Assembly (NCBI RefSeq): GCF_042657065.1 | Contig: NZ_JBHSNF010000002.1 | Span: 866,360 to 930,359, forward strand | Direction of reading: 5' to 3' | Length of the DNA stretch: 64,000 bases | Origin: Rhodanobacter ginsengisoli | GTDB lineage: Bacteria; Pseudomonadota; Gammaproteobacteria; Xanthomonadales; Rhodanobacteraceae | Shown here: positions 27,608 through 36,764 of the stretch, one piece after another | Position numbering within the stretch: the stretch's first letter is position 1 | Layout of the letters: each line of letters opens with the position of its first letter | The notes under the pieces: generated by a model | The model's database searches: none | Told to the model about the DNA's origin: nothing | What the model saw: the letters and a program-made list of their open reading frames with translations, nothing else | Position numbers and translations under genes: made by a program

Positions 27608-29677
27608 ATGCAAAGCATCCGCTGGATCCTGACCGCCGCCGTCCTGTGCGGCCCGACCGCCTGGGCCGCCTCGCCCGCCGCCACGCCACCAGCGTCCGCC
27701 CGTCCGGTCGGTGTCGACCTGGCCGGCATCGACCACAGCGTGAAGCCCGGCGACGACTTCTTCCGCTACGCCAACGGCGACTGGCTGAAGACCGCGAAGA
27801 TCCCCGCCGACCGCTCCAGCACCGGCACCTTCCTCAAGGTGTTCGAGCGGGCCGAGAAGAACACCGCCGAACTGATCCGCAACGCCGGCACCAGCCATCC
27901 CGCGGCCGGCTCCAATGCGCGCAAGATCGCCGACTACTACGCCGCCTGGATGGACACCGCCGCGATCGAGCGGCACGGCCTGGCCCCGCTCAAGCCGGCA
28001 CTGGCGCAGATCGACGCGATCGCCTCGCGCCAGGATCTGGCCCGCGTGCTGGGCAGCCGCCTTCGCGCCGACGTCGACCCGATCAACGCCACCCACTTCC
28101 ACACCGAGCACCTGTTCGGCCTGTTCGTCACCCAGGGCCTGGAAGACCCCGAACACCATGTCGCCTACCTGCTGCAGGGCGGGCTGGGCATGCCCAGTCG
28201 CGACTACTACCTGTCCAGCGATCCGCACATGGCCGCGTTCCGCGCCCAGTACCTGACCTACGTCGGCGCCTTGCTGAAACAGGCCGGCATCGCCGACGCC
28301 GAAGCACGGGCGAAAACCATCGTGGCGCTGGAAACGAAAATCGCCAGTGCGCAGGCCAGCCTGCTCGACAGCCAGGACGTGCACAAGGCCAACAACCTGT
28401 GGCGCATGGCCGACTTCAACCGGAAGGCACCGGGTCTGGACTGGACCGTCTATTTCAAGGCCGCCGGCCTCGACGACCAGCAGCAGATCGACACCTGGCA
28501 GCCTGCCGCCGTCACCGGCCTGTCCGCGTTGATCGCCAGCGAACCGCTGCAGGCGTGGAAGGACCTGCTGCTGTTCCACACCATCGACCACAGCGCCGCC
28601 CTGCTGCCCAGGGCGTATGCCGATCTCCACTTCGACTTCTACGGCCACACCCTGCAGGGCACGCCGCAGCAGCAGCCACGCTGGAAGCGCGCGGTTGCCG
28701 CCACCAACAACGAGCTCGGCGACGCAGTCGGCCAGATCTACGTCAAGCACTACTTCCCCGCCTCCTCCAAGGCCGAAGTGGAACAACTGGTGCAGAACCT
28801 GATCGCCGCATTCAACGAGCGCATCGACACGCTCAGCTGGATGACCCCGGCCACCCGCCAGAAGGCCAAGGCCAAGCTGACCACCCTGCGCGTCAGCGTG
28901 GGCTACCCGGAAACCTGGCGCGACTACGCCACGCTGGATATCCGCGCCGACGATGCGCTGGGAAATCAACTGCGCGCGGAGCAGTTCGAGTACGAACACC
29001 AGCGCGCCAAGCTCGGCCAGCCGGTCGACAAGGGCGAGTGGTGGATGACGCCGCAGACCGTCAACGCGGTCAACCTGCCGCTGCAGAACGCGCTGAACTT
29101 CCCCGCCGCGATCCTGCAGCCGCCGTTCTTCGACCCCAACGCCGACGCCGCCAGCAACTACGGCGCGATCGGCGCCATCATCGGGCATGAGATCAGCCAC
29201 AGCTTCGACAACACCGGTGCCGAGTTCGACGCCCAGGGCAAGCTGGAAAACTGGTGGACCCCGGCCGACCTGGCGCACTTCAAGGCAGCCACCACGCAAC
29301 TGGCGAAACAGTTCGACCAGTACGAAGCCCTGCCCGGCCTGCACGTGAGCGGCGAGCAGACCCTGGGCGAGGACATCGCCGATATCTCCGGCATCACCAT
29401 CGCGTACCTGGCCTACCACAAGTCACTCGACGGCAAGCCTGCCCCGGTGATCGACGGCCTCAGCGGCGACCAGCGTTTCTTCCTCGCCTTCGGCCAGGCC
29501 TGGCGCTCCAAGATGCGCGACGCCGCCCTGCGCCAGCGCCTCGCCACCGACGTCCACGCCCCGCCGCAGTTTCGCGCCCAGACCGTGCGCAACCTCGCCG
29601 CCTGGTATCCCGCGTTCAAGGTGAAGCCGGGCGAGAAGCTGTACCTGGCGCCGAAGGATCGGGTGAAGATCTGGTAA
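27608..29677 (+). CDS. M13 family metallopeptidase (PepO-like)
   Basis: 689 residues with a signal peptide (MQSIRWILTAAVLCGPTAWA). The zinc site HEISH is at residues 527-531, with the third ligand in GEDIADISG at about 588. The C-terminal region has the usual FFLAFGQAW and RAQTVRNLAAWYPAFKV. The ATG at 27608 is chosen because the signal peptide begins there. Neprilysin-type enzymes cut short peptides in the periplasm. The last 94 codons plus the terminator hairpin are duplicated about 5.9 kb downstream. Confidence 0.93.
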   Translation: MQSIRWILTAAVLCGPTAWAASPAATPPASARPVGVDLAGIDHSVKPGDDFFRYANGDWLKTAKIPADRSSTGTFLKVFERAEKNTAELIRNAGTSHPAAGSNARKIADYYAAWMDTAAIERHGLAPLKPALAQIDAIASRQDLARVLGSRLRADVDPINATHFHTEHLFGLFVTQGLEDPEHHVAYLLQGGLGMPSRDYYLSSDPHMAAFRAQYLTYVGALLKQAGIADAEARAKTIVALETKIASAQASLLDSQDVHKANNLWRMADFNRKAPGLDWTVYFKAAGLDDQQQIDTWQPAAVTGLSALIASEPLQAWKDLLLFHTIDHSAALLPRAYADLHFDFYGHTLQGTPQQQPRWKRAVAATNNELGDAVGQIYVKHYFPASSKAEVEQLVQNLIAAFNERIDTLSWMTPATRQKAKAKLTTLRVSVGYPETWRDYATLDIRADDALGNQLRAEQFEYEHQRAKLGQPVDKGEWWMTPQTVNAVNLPLQNALNFPAAILQPPFFDPNADAASNYGAIGAIIGHEISHSFDNTGAEFDAQGKLENWWTPADLAHFKAATTQLAKQFDQYEALPGLHVSGEQTLGEDIADISGITIAYLAYHKSLDGKPAPVIDGLSGDQRFFLAFGQAWRSKMRDAALRQRLATDVHAPPQFRAQTVRNLAAWYPAFKVKPGEKLYLAPKDRVKIW

Positions 29678-29725
29678 GGATTTCAGACGCTGCAAAACCG
29701 AAGGGCCGCATGTGAATGCGGCCCT
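29395..29725. repeat. Direct repeat, left copy: 3' end of the M13 peptidase gene
   Basis: About 331 bp, including the last 94 codons, the stop and the downstream hairpin, repeated in the same orientation at 35277-35607 at a constant offset of 5882 with no gaps. Roughly 15 mismatches were counted by eye. The two copies enclose the two-partner secretion locus. Confidence 0.92.
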
Positions 29726-29726
29726 T
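29703..29726 (+). terminator. Hairpin after the M13 peptidase gene (weak T tract)
   Basis: Stem GGGCCGCA with TGCGGCCC, then TTGTG instead of a run of T. The duplicated copy at 35585 has the full TTTTTT tract, so this one is probably a weakened terminator. Confidence 0.6.
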
Positions 29727-29879
29727 GTGCGTGGAATTCAAATCGCGATGATCGATTTTGATCGGGAGCGGGCACTGCAATGCGCGCCCTGATCTCGGCA
29801 TCCTGCAATGGTCCCTGGCATGTTTCCTGACGCTTGCAAGCCCAGGCAGACGACAGGAAGCGGGCGCGCTGCCGCTCCG

Positions 29880-30656
29880 CTACGGCTGCGCCGGAACAGA
29901 CAAGGTTGCGCCGGGCTCGACTTTGCCCGACCCGAACAATCGACGTGCCGAGCTTGTTTCCGGCAGGATGTATACGATGCCACTGGTGTGCGTGAATGCA
30001 GGACTGACGAACCTTTTGTAGAACTTCAGAGGGACATTGATGCAACCGTACGAAATGCGGTTGTCTGCAGAGGTGGGGCTCCGAAGCCGCTCGGCACGGC
30101 GCTCCCGCGGGGTGCCCTTGACCACCGGATGCAGCGCGATGGCATCCTTGTAGTCGACCCACAGGATCTCCTTGCCGTGTGGATCGTGACCCAGCGACGC
30201 CACGAAGCGGCCTGCCGGCGTGATTCGATCCTGCGGCCGAATGGCCGACATCTTCTCGTCGCCAACCCCTTCGACCGATTGATCGCCCCGTGCCAGCCCG
30301 AGCAGGGCCGGCGCGGCGGCCTGCAAGTGACCGGCCGCATCGAAGACAAACACTGCGGCGTTGACCTTGTCTATGACCAGGTAAGGCATGCCGTCGTTGT
30401 TGCGCGACGCGATTACCCACTGTGCCAGGTCGGTGACTTCCGCTGACGGTGAATTCAGCCCGCCGTCCGAAGCCTCCTTCGCGGTACCGAGGCCGATGGA
30501 GGCCGAGTCGATCCAGGGGCTCGCCGCGACGGTCGCCGAATGGCACGCAATGACGAGCGTCAGCACCACCAGCAGGTGGCGAAAACCCGCATATGCCGGA
30601 AGTCTTGCTGCACAAGCCACAGCCATCAGCGGTTCCGCGAGAACCGTCTGTCGCAC
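29880..30656 (-). CDS. L,D-transpeptidase-like (YkuD-type) periplasmic protein
   Basis: 258 residues. A hydrophobic signal segment lies at about 28-45. The catalytic-type motif RISYGCINVP (Cys near residue 205) matches the S-x-G-C-I/R signature of L,D-transpeptidases; the conserved His is not obvious and VFVFDAAGHL forms the start of the domain. The GTG start overlaps the stop of the large exoprotein gene (TAGTG), so it is coupled to it. Possible role: crosslinking or attaching something to peptidoglycan in connection with the exoprotein (inference). Confidence 0.7.
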   Translation of the reverse strand: MRQTVLAEPLMAVACAARLPAYAGFRHLLVVLTLVIACHSATVAASPWIDSASIGLGTAKEASDGGLNSPSAEVTDLAQWVIASRNNDGMPYLVIDKVNAAVFVFDAAGHLQAAAPALLGLARGDQSVEGVGDEKMSAIRPQDRITPAGRFVASLGHDPHGKEILWVDYKDAIALHPVVKGTPRERRAERLRSPTSADNRISYGCINVPLKFYKRFVSPAFTHTSGIVYILPETSSARRLFGSGKVEPGATLSVPAQP

Positions 30657-32998
30657 TAGTTTCGTTCCGGCTTCGGCTTGTGATACGGCGCCACGTACGG
30701 AATGACCCTCATGATCGGCGGCGGGGGCACCGGAGCCTCCACCATCGTCATGGCCAGCGGTGACCCGGGAGTCACTTCAACCAATGTGGCTGGCGCAGCA
30801 GACCACGCCGGGACAGGCGGCGGAAGCACTCCCAGAATCGGCGCTCCCTCTACCAGCCTGGGCGGAGGCGGCGGCGGCGGCGCCGGCGCTGGCGCTGGCG
30901 CTGGCGCTGGCGCTGGCGCTGGCGCTGGCGCTGGCGCTGGCGCCGGTGCCGGTGCCGGTGCCGGTGCCGGTGCCGGTGCCGGTGCCGGTGCCGCCACAGC
31001 AATCGTCCCGGTGGTATGTGCCAACACCGGTCCACAGCAATTCAACGGTAGCGCGTAGGCAGCTGCGTTGGGACCAGCCAGGGTATAACCGGAATAGCTG
31101 ATGCCCTTGTTCACACCTGCGTCGGGTGAAGCGAAGTTTGCGCTGCTGCCGGTGCCGTTCACCAGCGTTACCCCCGGCGGACTGCCCTTCAATCCGGTCA
31201 GCGTGGTGGTCGTGGTGCCATCGAAAGTCTTGTCGCCACCAGCGGCGAACACCAGCATGAATTGGGTGAGGGTAGCGCCTTTGGTAAGGGTGAATCTGTT
31301 GGAGTAATCCGTCGGCGCCGTGTAGGAAACCGGGTTGTAGTAAATATTGGCCGGGGCCGCGGTGACCGTGGCCTTGGGTGCCAATGAGTCGAACACGACC
31401 GTGCCGCCGGCCGTCCCCGGTCCGGTGCCGTCGCTGTCGGCACTCAAGGTCATGCCCAACGGCAGACCCAGGCTGCGGGTGGCGTCGGCGGTACTGCGGG
31501 TCTGCGTGAGCGCAGCGAATACATTGACGTTGTTTCCTGCACATATCAGCAGATTGCCGTCCGTCACTGTCAGGGCCGCACGCTGATTGATGTCGTTGCC
31601 TGCGCTGAGCTTGATGCTGCCGTTGGTGGTACTCAGGGCACCTTTGACGTTGATATCGCGTCCGCAGCACACCGAAAAGCTGCCGTTGGTGGCGGTTACC
31701 GCCGCGTTGATATTCACGTCGCGATTGGCGTTGAGTGTGAGCGTGGTTGGCGTGCTGCTGGCGGTCCAGCTCACCGCATCATTGATGAAGATGTCGCCAT
31801 TACCGGCACCGGTAGCGCCGGTGGTATCGATGGTGATGTTGGTGGTGACCAGCTCACCCGAGAGCGTCGAGCCGGCGATGTTGTCGCCCGGGGCGCTGCC
31901 CACCGTGAAATCCAGCGGATCGATCCGCCATTGTCCGGTCCGCCCCTGGACTGCAGAGGTGCTGACGCGCGCGCCGTCGCCAATGCTGACGTGGGCAGCG
32001 GAAGTCTCGACGAAGCCACCGTCACCCATGCCCGGGGCACTGGCATCCAGGGTGCCGCCGAGATTCACGCTACCGCTTTGCATGTCGCCCAGCAGCAAGA
32101 TCGTGCCGCCTCGATTCACGAGCGTCTGCGCCTGAATCACGCCGGTGTTGTTGACGACGGTATTGAGCAGGGTGCCGGCCGCCTGTGCGGTCAGCAGCAC
32201 GCGGCCACCATCGGCCTGAATCATGCCGCCGTTGCTCACCAGCGCGTTCACCGCCCCCTTGGATACGGATACGTTCAACAGGCCGTCGCCGGCCACGTCC
32301 AGCGTCACCGCTTCGCCACCGGCCAGCGCCACGCTGCCAAGCCGCGCCGAAATGACACCCTGGTTGCTGACGCTGCGACCCATCAGGGCGACATAGCCGC
32401 CGCTGGCCGCACCAAGGTGACCCTGGTTGACGATCGAGCCGTCCCCAGCGTTGGCAAACACATAGTGGCCGGCCATGAAGTCGGCGTCGGTGATACTCAT
32501 GGTGGACGCCACCAGGCCGCCCACGTTCACCGATGCGCTGTTGCCGAACAGGATGCCATTCGGGTTCAGCAGAAAGACGTTGCCGTTCGCCTTGAGATTT
32601 CCCAGGATGATCGAGGGATCAGCACCCAGCACCCGGTTCAGTGCCACCGAAGTACGACCCGGTTGCACGAACTGCACGGTATCGCCGGCGCCGATGCTGA
32701 AACTCTGCCAGTTGATGATGACGTTCGCGCTGGACTGGGTGATCGTGGTCGTACTGCCGTTGCTGCCGATGCTGGCCTGGCCAGCGGTGACCACACCGCC
32801 CGTGGGACCGCTCGCGTGCGCCGGCATGGCCAGCGCCAGCAGCAGCGACGCCGACAGGGCCTGCAGGGTGAACGACGCCAGCCCGACTGCCCTGGCCGCA
32901 ACCAACCTGCTGCGGATCCCGCTGTGGCGAATGGTTCCGGATGGCGTGTCAGTGGCATCCATGTGCTGTTTGTGAGTCAGGTGATCAGTACGATTCAT
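30656..32998 (-). CDS. Two-partner secretion exoprotein (TpsA-like, filamentous haemagglutinin N-terminal domain)
   Basis: 780 residues. An extended signal peptide precedes the TPS domain (about residues 62-330), which has NVIINWQSFSIGAGDTVQF, NRVLGADPSIILGNLKANG, NVFLLNPNGILFGNSASVNV and GGLVAST, the marks of haemagglutination-activity domains. A beta-helix-like part with GRDINVKG and GNDINQRA repeats follows, then a YDG/MBG-like module (GGDKTFDGTTTTTLTGL). The end is a (Pro-Ala)n tract and a Pro-rich tail. It would be exported through the TpsB pore encoded just upstream and act at the surface, perhaps in adhesion. It is short for a haemagglutinin. Confidence 0.85.
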   Translation of the reverse strand: MNRTDHLTHKQHMDATDTPSGTIRHSGIRSRLVAARAVGLASFTLQALSASLLLALAMPAHASGPTGGVVTAGQASIGSNGSTTTITQSSANVIINWQSFSIGAGDTVQFVQPGRTSVALNRVLGADPSIILGNLKANGNVFLLNPNGILFGNSASVNVGGLVASTMSITDADFMAGHYVFANAGDGSIVNQGHLGAASGGYVALMGRSVSNQGVISARLGSVALAGGEAVTLDVAGDGLLNVSVSKGAVNALVSNGGMIQADGGRVLLTAQAAGTLLNTVVNNTGVIQAQTLVNRGGTILLLGDMQSGSVNLGGTLDASAPGMGDGGFVETSAAHVSIGDGARVSTSAVQGRTGQWRIDPLDFTVGSAPGDNIAGSTLSGELVTTNITIDTTGATGAGNGDIFINDAVSWTASSTPTTLTLNANRDVNINAAVTATNGSFSVCCGRDINVKGALSTTNGSIKLSAGNDINQRAALTVTDGNLLICAGNNVNVFAALTQTRSTADATRSLGLPLGMTLSADSDGTGPGTAGGTVVFDSLAPKATVTAAPANIYYNPVSYTAPTDYSNRFTLTKGATLTQFMLVFAAGGDKTFDGTTTTTLTGLKGSPPGVTLVNGTGSSANFASPDAGVNKGISYSGYTLAGPNAAAYALPLNCCGPVLAHTTGTIAVAAPAPAPAPAPAPAPAPAPAPAPAPAPAPAPAPAPAPAPPPPPPPRLVEGAPILGVLPPPVPAWSAAPATLVEVTPGSPLAMTMVEAPVPPPPIMRVIPYVAPYHKPKPERN
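30885..30992. repeat. Hexanucleotide tract in the exoprotein gene: 9 GGCGCT, 1 GGCGCC, 8 GGTGCC
   Basis: Eighteen perfect 6-bp units encode Pro-Ala dipeptides. The two sub-blocks are each homogeneous, which suggests recent expansion by slippage. Because the unit is six bases, the frame is kept and only the stalk length changes. Confidence 0.93.
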
Positions 32999-33049
32999 GG
33001 TGAATTCTCGAATGTTTTTTCAGGACCCTGTGCCAGGGCCAAACGGGGA

Positions 33050-34717
33050 TCAGAAGTACTTGATCACCTGGATCCAGAAGCGGCCCGACCTGTCAGGCGC
33101 GGACATGGCGCTTTCGCCACCGAGCTTGCGCGCGTAGTACGCCCTCACCGAGAAGTCGCCCGGATCATCCCAGCTGGCGCCCACGCCGACACTGCTGAGC
33201 GTTCGGCTGTTGGATCCGACATACCAGGGATCCTTGTTGATCGTGATGTGTCCGGTATCCACGAAGCCGAGCAGGTGCACCTGGCCGACTACGTGTTCGG
33301 ACAACCGGGCTAGCAGCAGGCGCGCTTCCAGGCTGGCCAGGTAACCCTCGTCGCCAAAACCTTCGCCCTGCGGATAGGCACGGATGCCCTCCATCCCGCC
33401 AAGCACGAGTTTTTCCGAGGGATCCAGATTGGTTGACGCCAGTTGCCCGGTGACGCTGGCATACAGCGACACCAGGTCGGTGACGCGCTGCGCTCGTGCC
33501 GCGTTGAACCAGAGCTTGTAATACGCTCCTTCAGTACGCGGACCGGCCGCATCTGCCATGCGTGCCGCGGGCGTGCTGATGTTGAGCGAGCCCGCCGAAA
33601 GGCCCACGAAGAAGCTGCTCACGCCACCGCCGCCAAAGCCGTCCCGGTGGCTGCCGTAGAGTTGCCCCGTCACGACGTGCGCAGTGCGGTCAGTCACCGA
33701 ATGGAACAGGTCGATCACGTCCTGAAAACGCTTGTCCTCATAGACGAGCCCGACCGTGAGATTGCTGTCGCGGGAACGCAGCAGCGGATAGCTGCCGTAG
33801 ATACTTGCCACCTCGGCCGAACCATGCGCACCGAGCGGGGCAAACTGCTTGCCCAGCACGTAGTCGAGCTTGCTGTAGGCGACGCCCACCGTGGCACGAT
33901 CAATTTGCATCTGATAGGAGGCGCGACCGTAGCGCAGCCCGCGTCCCGACGTCAGCACCCGCAGACTGGCCACATCGCCGAGTCCAAGCGGATTGTTGAG
34001 GTTCACCGTCGCGCCGACACGGTATACGCCGGTGTAGGGATTGCCGGCATTGTCCGCGTCCACACTTCCACTCACGCGCGGTGCGGGTGTCAGATTGACG
34101 ATCAGATCGGAAGTTCCCGGCGACGCCCCCGGTGCCAGCGTCGAGGACACGCGTACGCCAGGCACATCCGAGAGCAGCAGCAGATGGCTTTCGAGCGGCT
34201 TGATCGTGATCGGATCACCGCTGTTCAACCCGTCCAGCTTGCTCTGCGCAAGACGGTTGGACAGGTTGGTGCTGTTACGCAGTGTCACCCTGCCGTAGCG
34301 GCCTTCACTGACCTCGATGGTCACCACATTGCCGGTGACCTTCTGCGCCGGCAAGAACGCGCGTGCCACGAAGTAACCGTGGCTGTGATAGAACTCGGTG
34401 ATACGCGAAGCCATCACCTGCAGATCCGCCAACGACAGCTGCGAGCCGGCCTGGAACCCGGAGACGGCCAGCAGTTTCGACTCGGAAAAGACGTGCTCGC
34501 CAGTCACGTGAAGCGCCTTCACCAGCACCCGGACCGAGCCTGCGCCTGGCGCTGTCGGTGCGCCCGTCTCTTCGATACGGATGTCGGGCGCGGCTTGCCG
34601 CGGCGCCGGAGTTGGCGGGAGCTGCTGCAGCTGACTACCGGCACCCGGCACCTGCTGGGCCAGCGCACCATGACTCAGCGCCAGCAGCACCAGCGGCAAT
34701 AACCTCTTCGTTTTCAT
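33050..34717 (-). CDS. ShlB/FhaC/HecB family outer-membrane transporter (TpsB)
   Basis: 555 residues. A signal peptide from MKTKRLLPLVLLALSHGALA, a Pro-rich N-terminal stretch, then POTRA domains (VRVLVKALHVTGEHVFSES; VVTIEVSEGRYGRVTLRN) and a 16-strand barrel ending in the aromatic terminus WIQVIKYF. AGGAAG precedes the ATG at 34717; the upstream in-frame ATG would spoil the signal peptide. It exports the exoprotein encoded 51 bp downstream. Confidence 0.92.
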   Translation of the reverse strand: MKTKRLLPLVLLALSHGALAQQVPGAGSQLQQLPPTPAPRQAAPDIRIEETGAPTAPGAGSVRVLVKALHVTGEHVFSESKLLAVSGFQAGSQLSLADLQVMASRITEFYHSHGYFVARAFLPAQKVTGNVVTIEVSEGRYGRVTLRNSTNLSNRLAQSKLDGLNSGDPITIKPLESHLLLLSDVPGVRVSSTLAPGASPGTSDLIVNLTPAPRVSGSVDADNAGNPYTGVYRVGATVNLNNPLGLGDVASLRVLTSGRGLRYGRASYQMQIDRATVGVAYSKLDYVLGKQFAPLGAHGSAEVASIYGSYPLLRSRDSNLTVGLVYEDKRFQDVIDLFHSVTDRTAHVVTGQLYGSHRDGFGGGGVSSFFVGLSAGSLNISTPAARMADAAGPRTEGAYYKLWFNAARAQRVTDLVSLYASVTGQLASTNLDPSEKLVLGGMEGIRAYPQGEGFGDEGYLASLEARLLLARLSEHVVGQVHLLGFVDTGHITINKDPWYVGSNSRTLSSVGVGASWDDPGDFSVRAYYARKLGGESAMSAPDRSGRFWIQVIKYF

Positions 34718-35276
34718 GTCGGACTTCCTGGCGCGGACTTGGCGCACCTGCTCACGCAGGCCATGCGGCAATTACGCTGATCGGTTATTCGGGCGGCAAC
34801 TTTCTTGGCCGCTGATAGATGTCGGGGATGCGGCGGCGAAATACACATTCACAGCAACGCCCGGAGATGTAACGTCGCGCTGAAGTCGCTTGCAAGAAGG
34901 TAGATCCGGAATCAAACGTTCGCGAACGCCATCGCACGCGTCGCAAACGTTATTTTCGGAGGCACACTGATATACGGCGCACGTCGAATCGAACCGCGCC
35001 CGCGCTTGAAAGGTGTATATCTGCTTGTTTGCTATCTGCAGCAGCGTGCAGCAACCGCCATGCGGACGATCTTGCGCATTTGGCTTTTCCGCATCCTCTG
35101 AAGATTTCGCAGTAGCTTGTCGCGGCCGACTGACCGCTGGAATGTTTTTTGCAGGTTATTTGCTGATCCGTGCAACCGGCGTGAAGTGTCTTTCGTTACC
35201 TGATTGGCGTTGAGCCCCAGCCATCGTCGCGTGATTTGAGACGTCCAGGAGCGGCGGATTCAACAGTGAAGTGCGA
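34718..35276. promoter_or_regulatory. Region upstream of tpsB, with a 12-bp palindrome
   Basis: About 560 bp without a convincing gene, up to the duplicated peptidase fragment. A perfect palindrome CGTTCGCGAACG lies at 34918-34929, about 200 bp before tpsB, and a similar gtcgcaaacgtt follows at 34951-34962. These may be operator sites for the TPS operon. The rest (35000-35276) is of lower GC and shows no recognisable feature. Confidence 0.4.
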
Positions 35277-35559
35277 CACCATCGCGTACCTGGCCTACCA
35301 CAAGTCACTCGACGGCAAGCCTGCCCCGGTGATCGACGGCCTCAGCGGCGACCAGCGTTTCTTCCTCGCCTTCGGCCAGGCCTGGCGCTCCAGGATGCGC
35401 GACGCCGCCCTGCGCCAGCGCCTCGCCACCGACGTTCACGCCCCGCCGCAGTTTCGCGCCCAGACCGTGCGCAACCTCGACGCCTGGTACCCCGCGTTCA
35501 AGGTGAAGCCGGGCGAGAAGCTGTATCTGGCGCCCAAGGATCGGGTGAGGATCTGGTAA
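35277..35559 (+). pseudogene. Duplicated C-terminal fragment of the M13 metallopeptidase
   Basis: 94 codons nearly identical to the end of the M13 peptidase gene at 29395-29677, including the stop. The zinc motifs HEISH and GEDIAD lie outside the copied part, so it cannot be an active peptidase. The sequence just before it (35236-35276) is unrelated. It marks the right border of the TPS locus. Confidence 0.9.
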
Positions 35560-35607
35560 GGGTTTCAGATGTTGAAAAGCCGAAGGGCCGCATGTGAATG
35601 CGGCCCT
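35277..35607. repeat. Direct repeat, right copy of the M13 peptidase 3' end
   Basis: Partner of the repeat at 29395-29725, same orientation and no gaps. Beyond 35607 the two copies diverge at once. Confidence 0.92.
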
Positions 35608-35612
35608 TTTTT
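35585..35612 (+). terminator. Rho-independent terminator after the peptidase fragment
   Basis: Stem GGGCCGCA with TGCGGCCC and loop tgtgaa, followed by TTTTTT. This looks like the original intact terminator of the peptidase gene. Confidence 0.88.
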
Positions 35613-35869
35613 CTTGGAAGCAGTGGCTGCCGCAATGTCTTTCTTCGGCCAAGAGCTGCCGGTCGCGGCTTCCACACAGTTGCCGAATAGCAGTCGTTGA
35701 AGGGACGGTTAGTGGGTGCTTGCGGATGCATGCGGAAGGCTGACACAGCCCCGTGAAGTCCCTTCCACATCATGGGGTTGTGCTACCGTTCGCGGGGTCT
35801 TGAACAAAACGTATAACCGGACCCGTGGGTCCGTAGATTCAATAGATATACCAACAGGGGAAAGTCTCG

Positions 35870-36442
35870 GTGAACCCGGCATCGATTGTTTCTGGAGCTC
35901 TGCTGTCTCAGATATTAATGGTCACCATCTTGTTCGTTGGAGGCGGCATCCTCAGCGGCGCGTCAACGCGCAATGCGTGGTGGAAGGGTGAACGCGTGTA
36001 TCGCGCCATTTGGTGGGAGCTCCTCGTTCTCCTGCTAGTCACTGCGGGCGCACTTGTCTTCACCGTAACCATGTCATCCGTTTGGTCTCCTCTCTTTCAT
36101 GGTACGTCGTTCTCCGGGCTAAGCGATGAGACTGCGCTGCTCACTGTCTTCGTATTGGACATCGTCGTAGTGACACGACTTGTGTACAGCACTGGTGGAA
36201 GTATAGGTAGTCCATTTCAGCCGCTCTTCTTTTTCATTCCGACAATCGCTCTACTCCTGCGTGAGTCTGTGTTTAGAATAATCATTTACTGCCTACTAAT
36301 ATCTGTTTCATTCCTTCTTCTTCTATATCAGTCGGCACCACCACCATCTGAACGCCCAGGGCGCGTTAAGCAGGCGTACGGGTTCGTTACCGTTGCCTGC
36401 CTAGGCCTCACAATGTTGGTTGGGGTGCTAACTCGCACGTAA
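35870..36442 (+). CDS. Hypothetical membrane protein, lower GC
   Basis: 190 residues with about five hydrophobic helices (about 8-28, 48-68, 88-108, 115-150, 170-186). No family recognised. The GTG start is preceded by AGGGGAAAG. Codon use is more AT-rich than in the housekeeping genes around, as in the other genes between 35.8 and 38.6 kb, which suggests acquisition. Its 3' end directly abuts the IS91-type remnant. Confidence 0.6.
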   Translation: MNPASIVSGALLSQILMVTILFVGGGILSGASTRNAWWKGERVYRAIWWELLVLLLVTAGALVFTVTMSSVWSPLFHGTSFSGLSDETALLTVFVLDIVVVTRLVYSTGGSIGSPFQPLFFFIPTIALLLRESVFRIIIYCLLISVSFLLLLYQSAPPPSERPGRVKQAYGFVTVACLGLTMLVGVLTRT

Positions 36443-36760
36443 GGTCGTGGGGAGTAGCGTGAAGACCACGGGGCAGTAATCCACCGGCAGCAGCTCGGTC
36501 TGCCGGGCTTCCAGCCAGCGTCGGGCAAGACTGCCCTGGCACTTGGGGCAGTGCGGGTTGCGGCAGGAGTTGTAGGCGATCTGGGCGTGGTCTCAGGCGG
36601 GGCACTGCAGGCTATGGGCACCCAGCGCCGCATGGCGGCACTGCTCGATGGCCGACATCACCTTGAGCTGGCCCAGGCTCAGATGGCCGCGCTGTTCGCG
36701 CCGCCAGTGCGGCCCACGTGCGCGGAAAACATCCGCGACCTCCAGGGCGGGGCGTGCCAC
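36443..36760 (-). pseudogene. IS91-family transposase remnant (N-terminal zinc-binding part, nonsense codon, truncated)
   Basis: Starting at a GTG at 36760, the frame reads through the IS91 N-terminal domain: RPALEVADVFRARGP, the C-H helix QLKVMSAIEQCRHAALGAH and the zinc-binding NSCRNPHCPKCQ, ending VDYCPVVFTL. An in-frame TGA at 36593-36595 stands where a zinc-ligand Cys is expected (CPA-stop-DH for CPACGH). Homology ends near 36455, where the neighbouring membrane-protein gene begins, so most of the transposase is missing. Confidence 0.8.
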
Positions 36761-36764
36761 GGGC

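Noticed and set aside
30702..31058. Plus-strand Gly-Ala repeat protein
   Set aside because: It is the complement of the Pro-Ala repeat in the exoprotein gene, which has a clear TPS domain in its own frame.
35236..35559. A 107-aa gene starting before the peptidase fragment
   Set aside because: The first 14 codons are unrelated and the rest is a copy of a peptidase end with no catalytic site.
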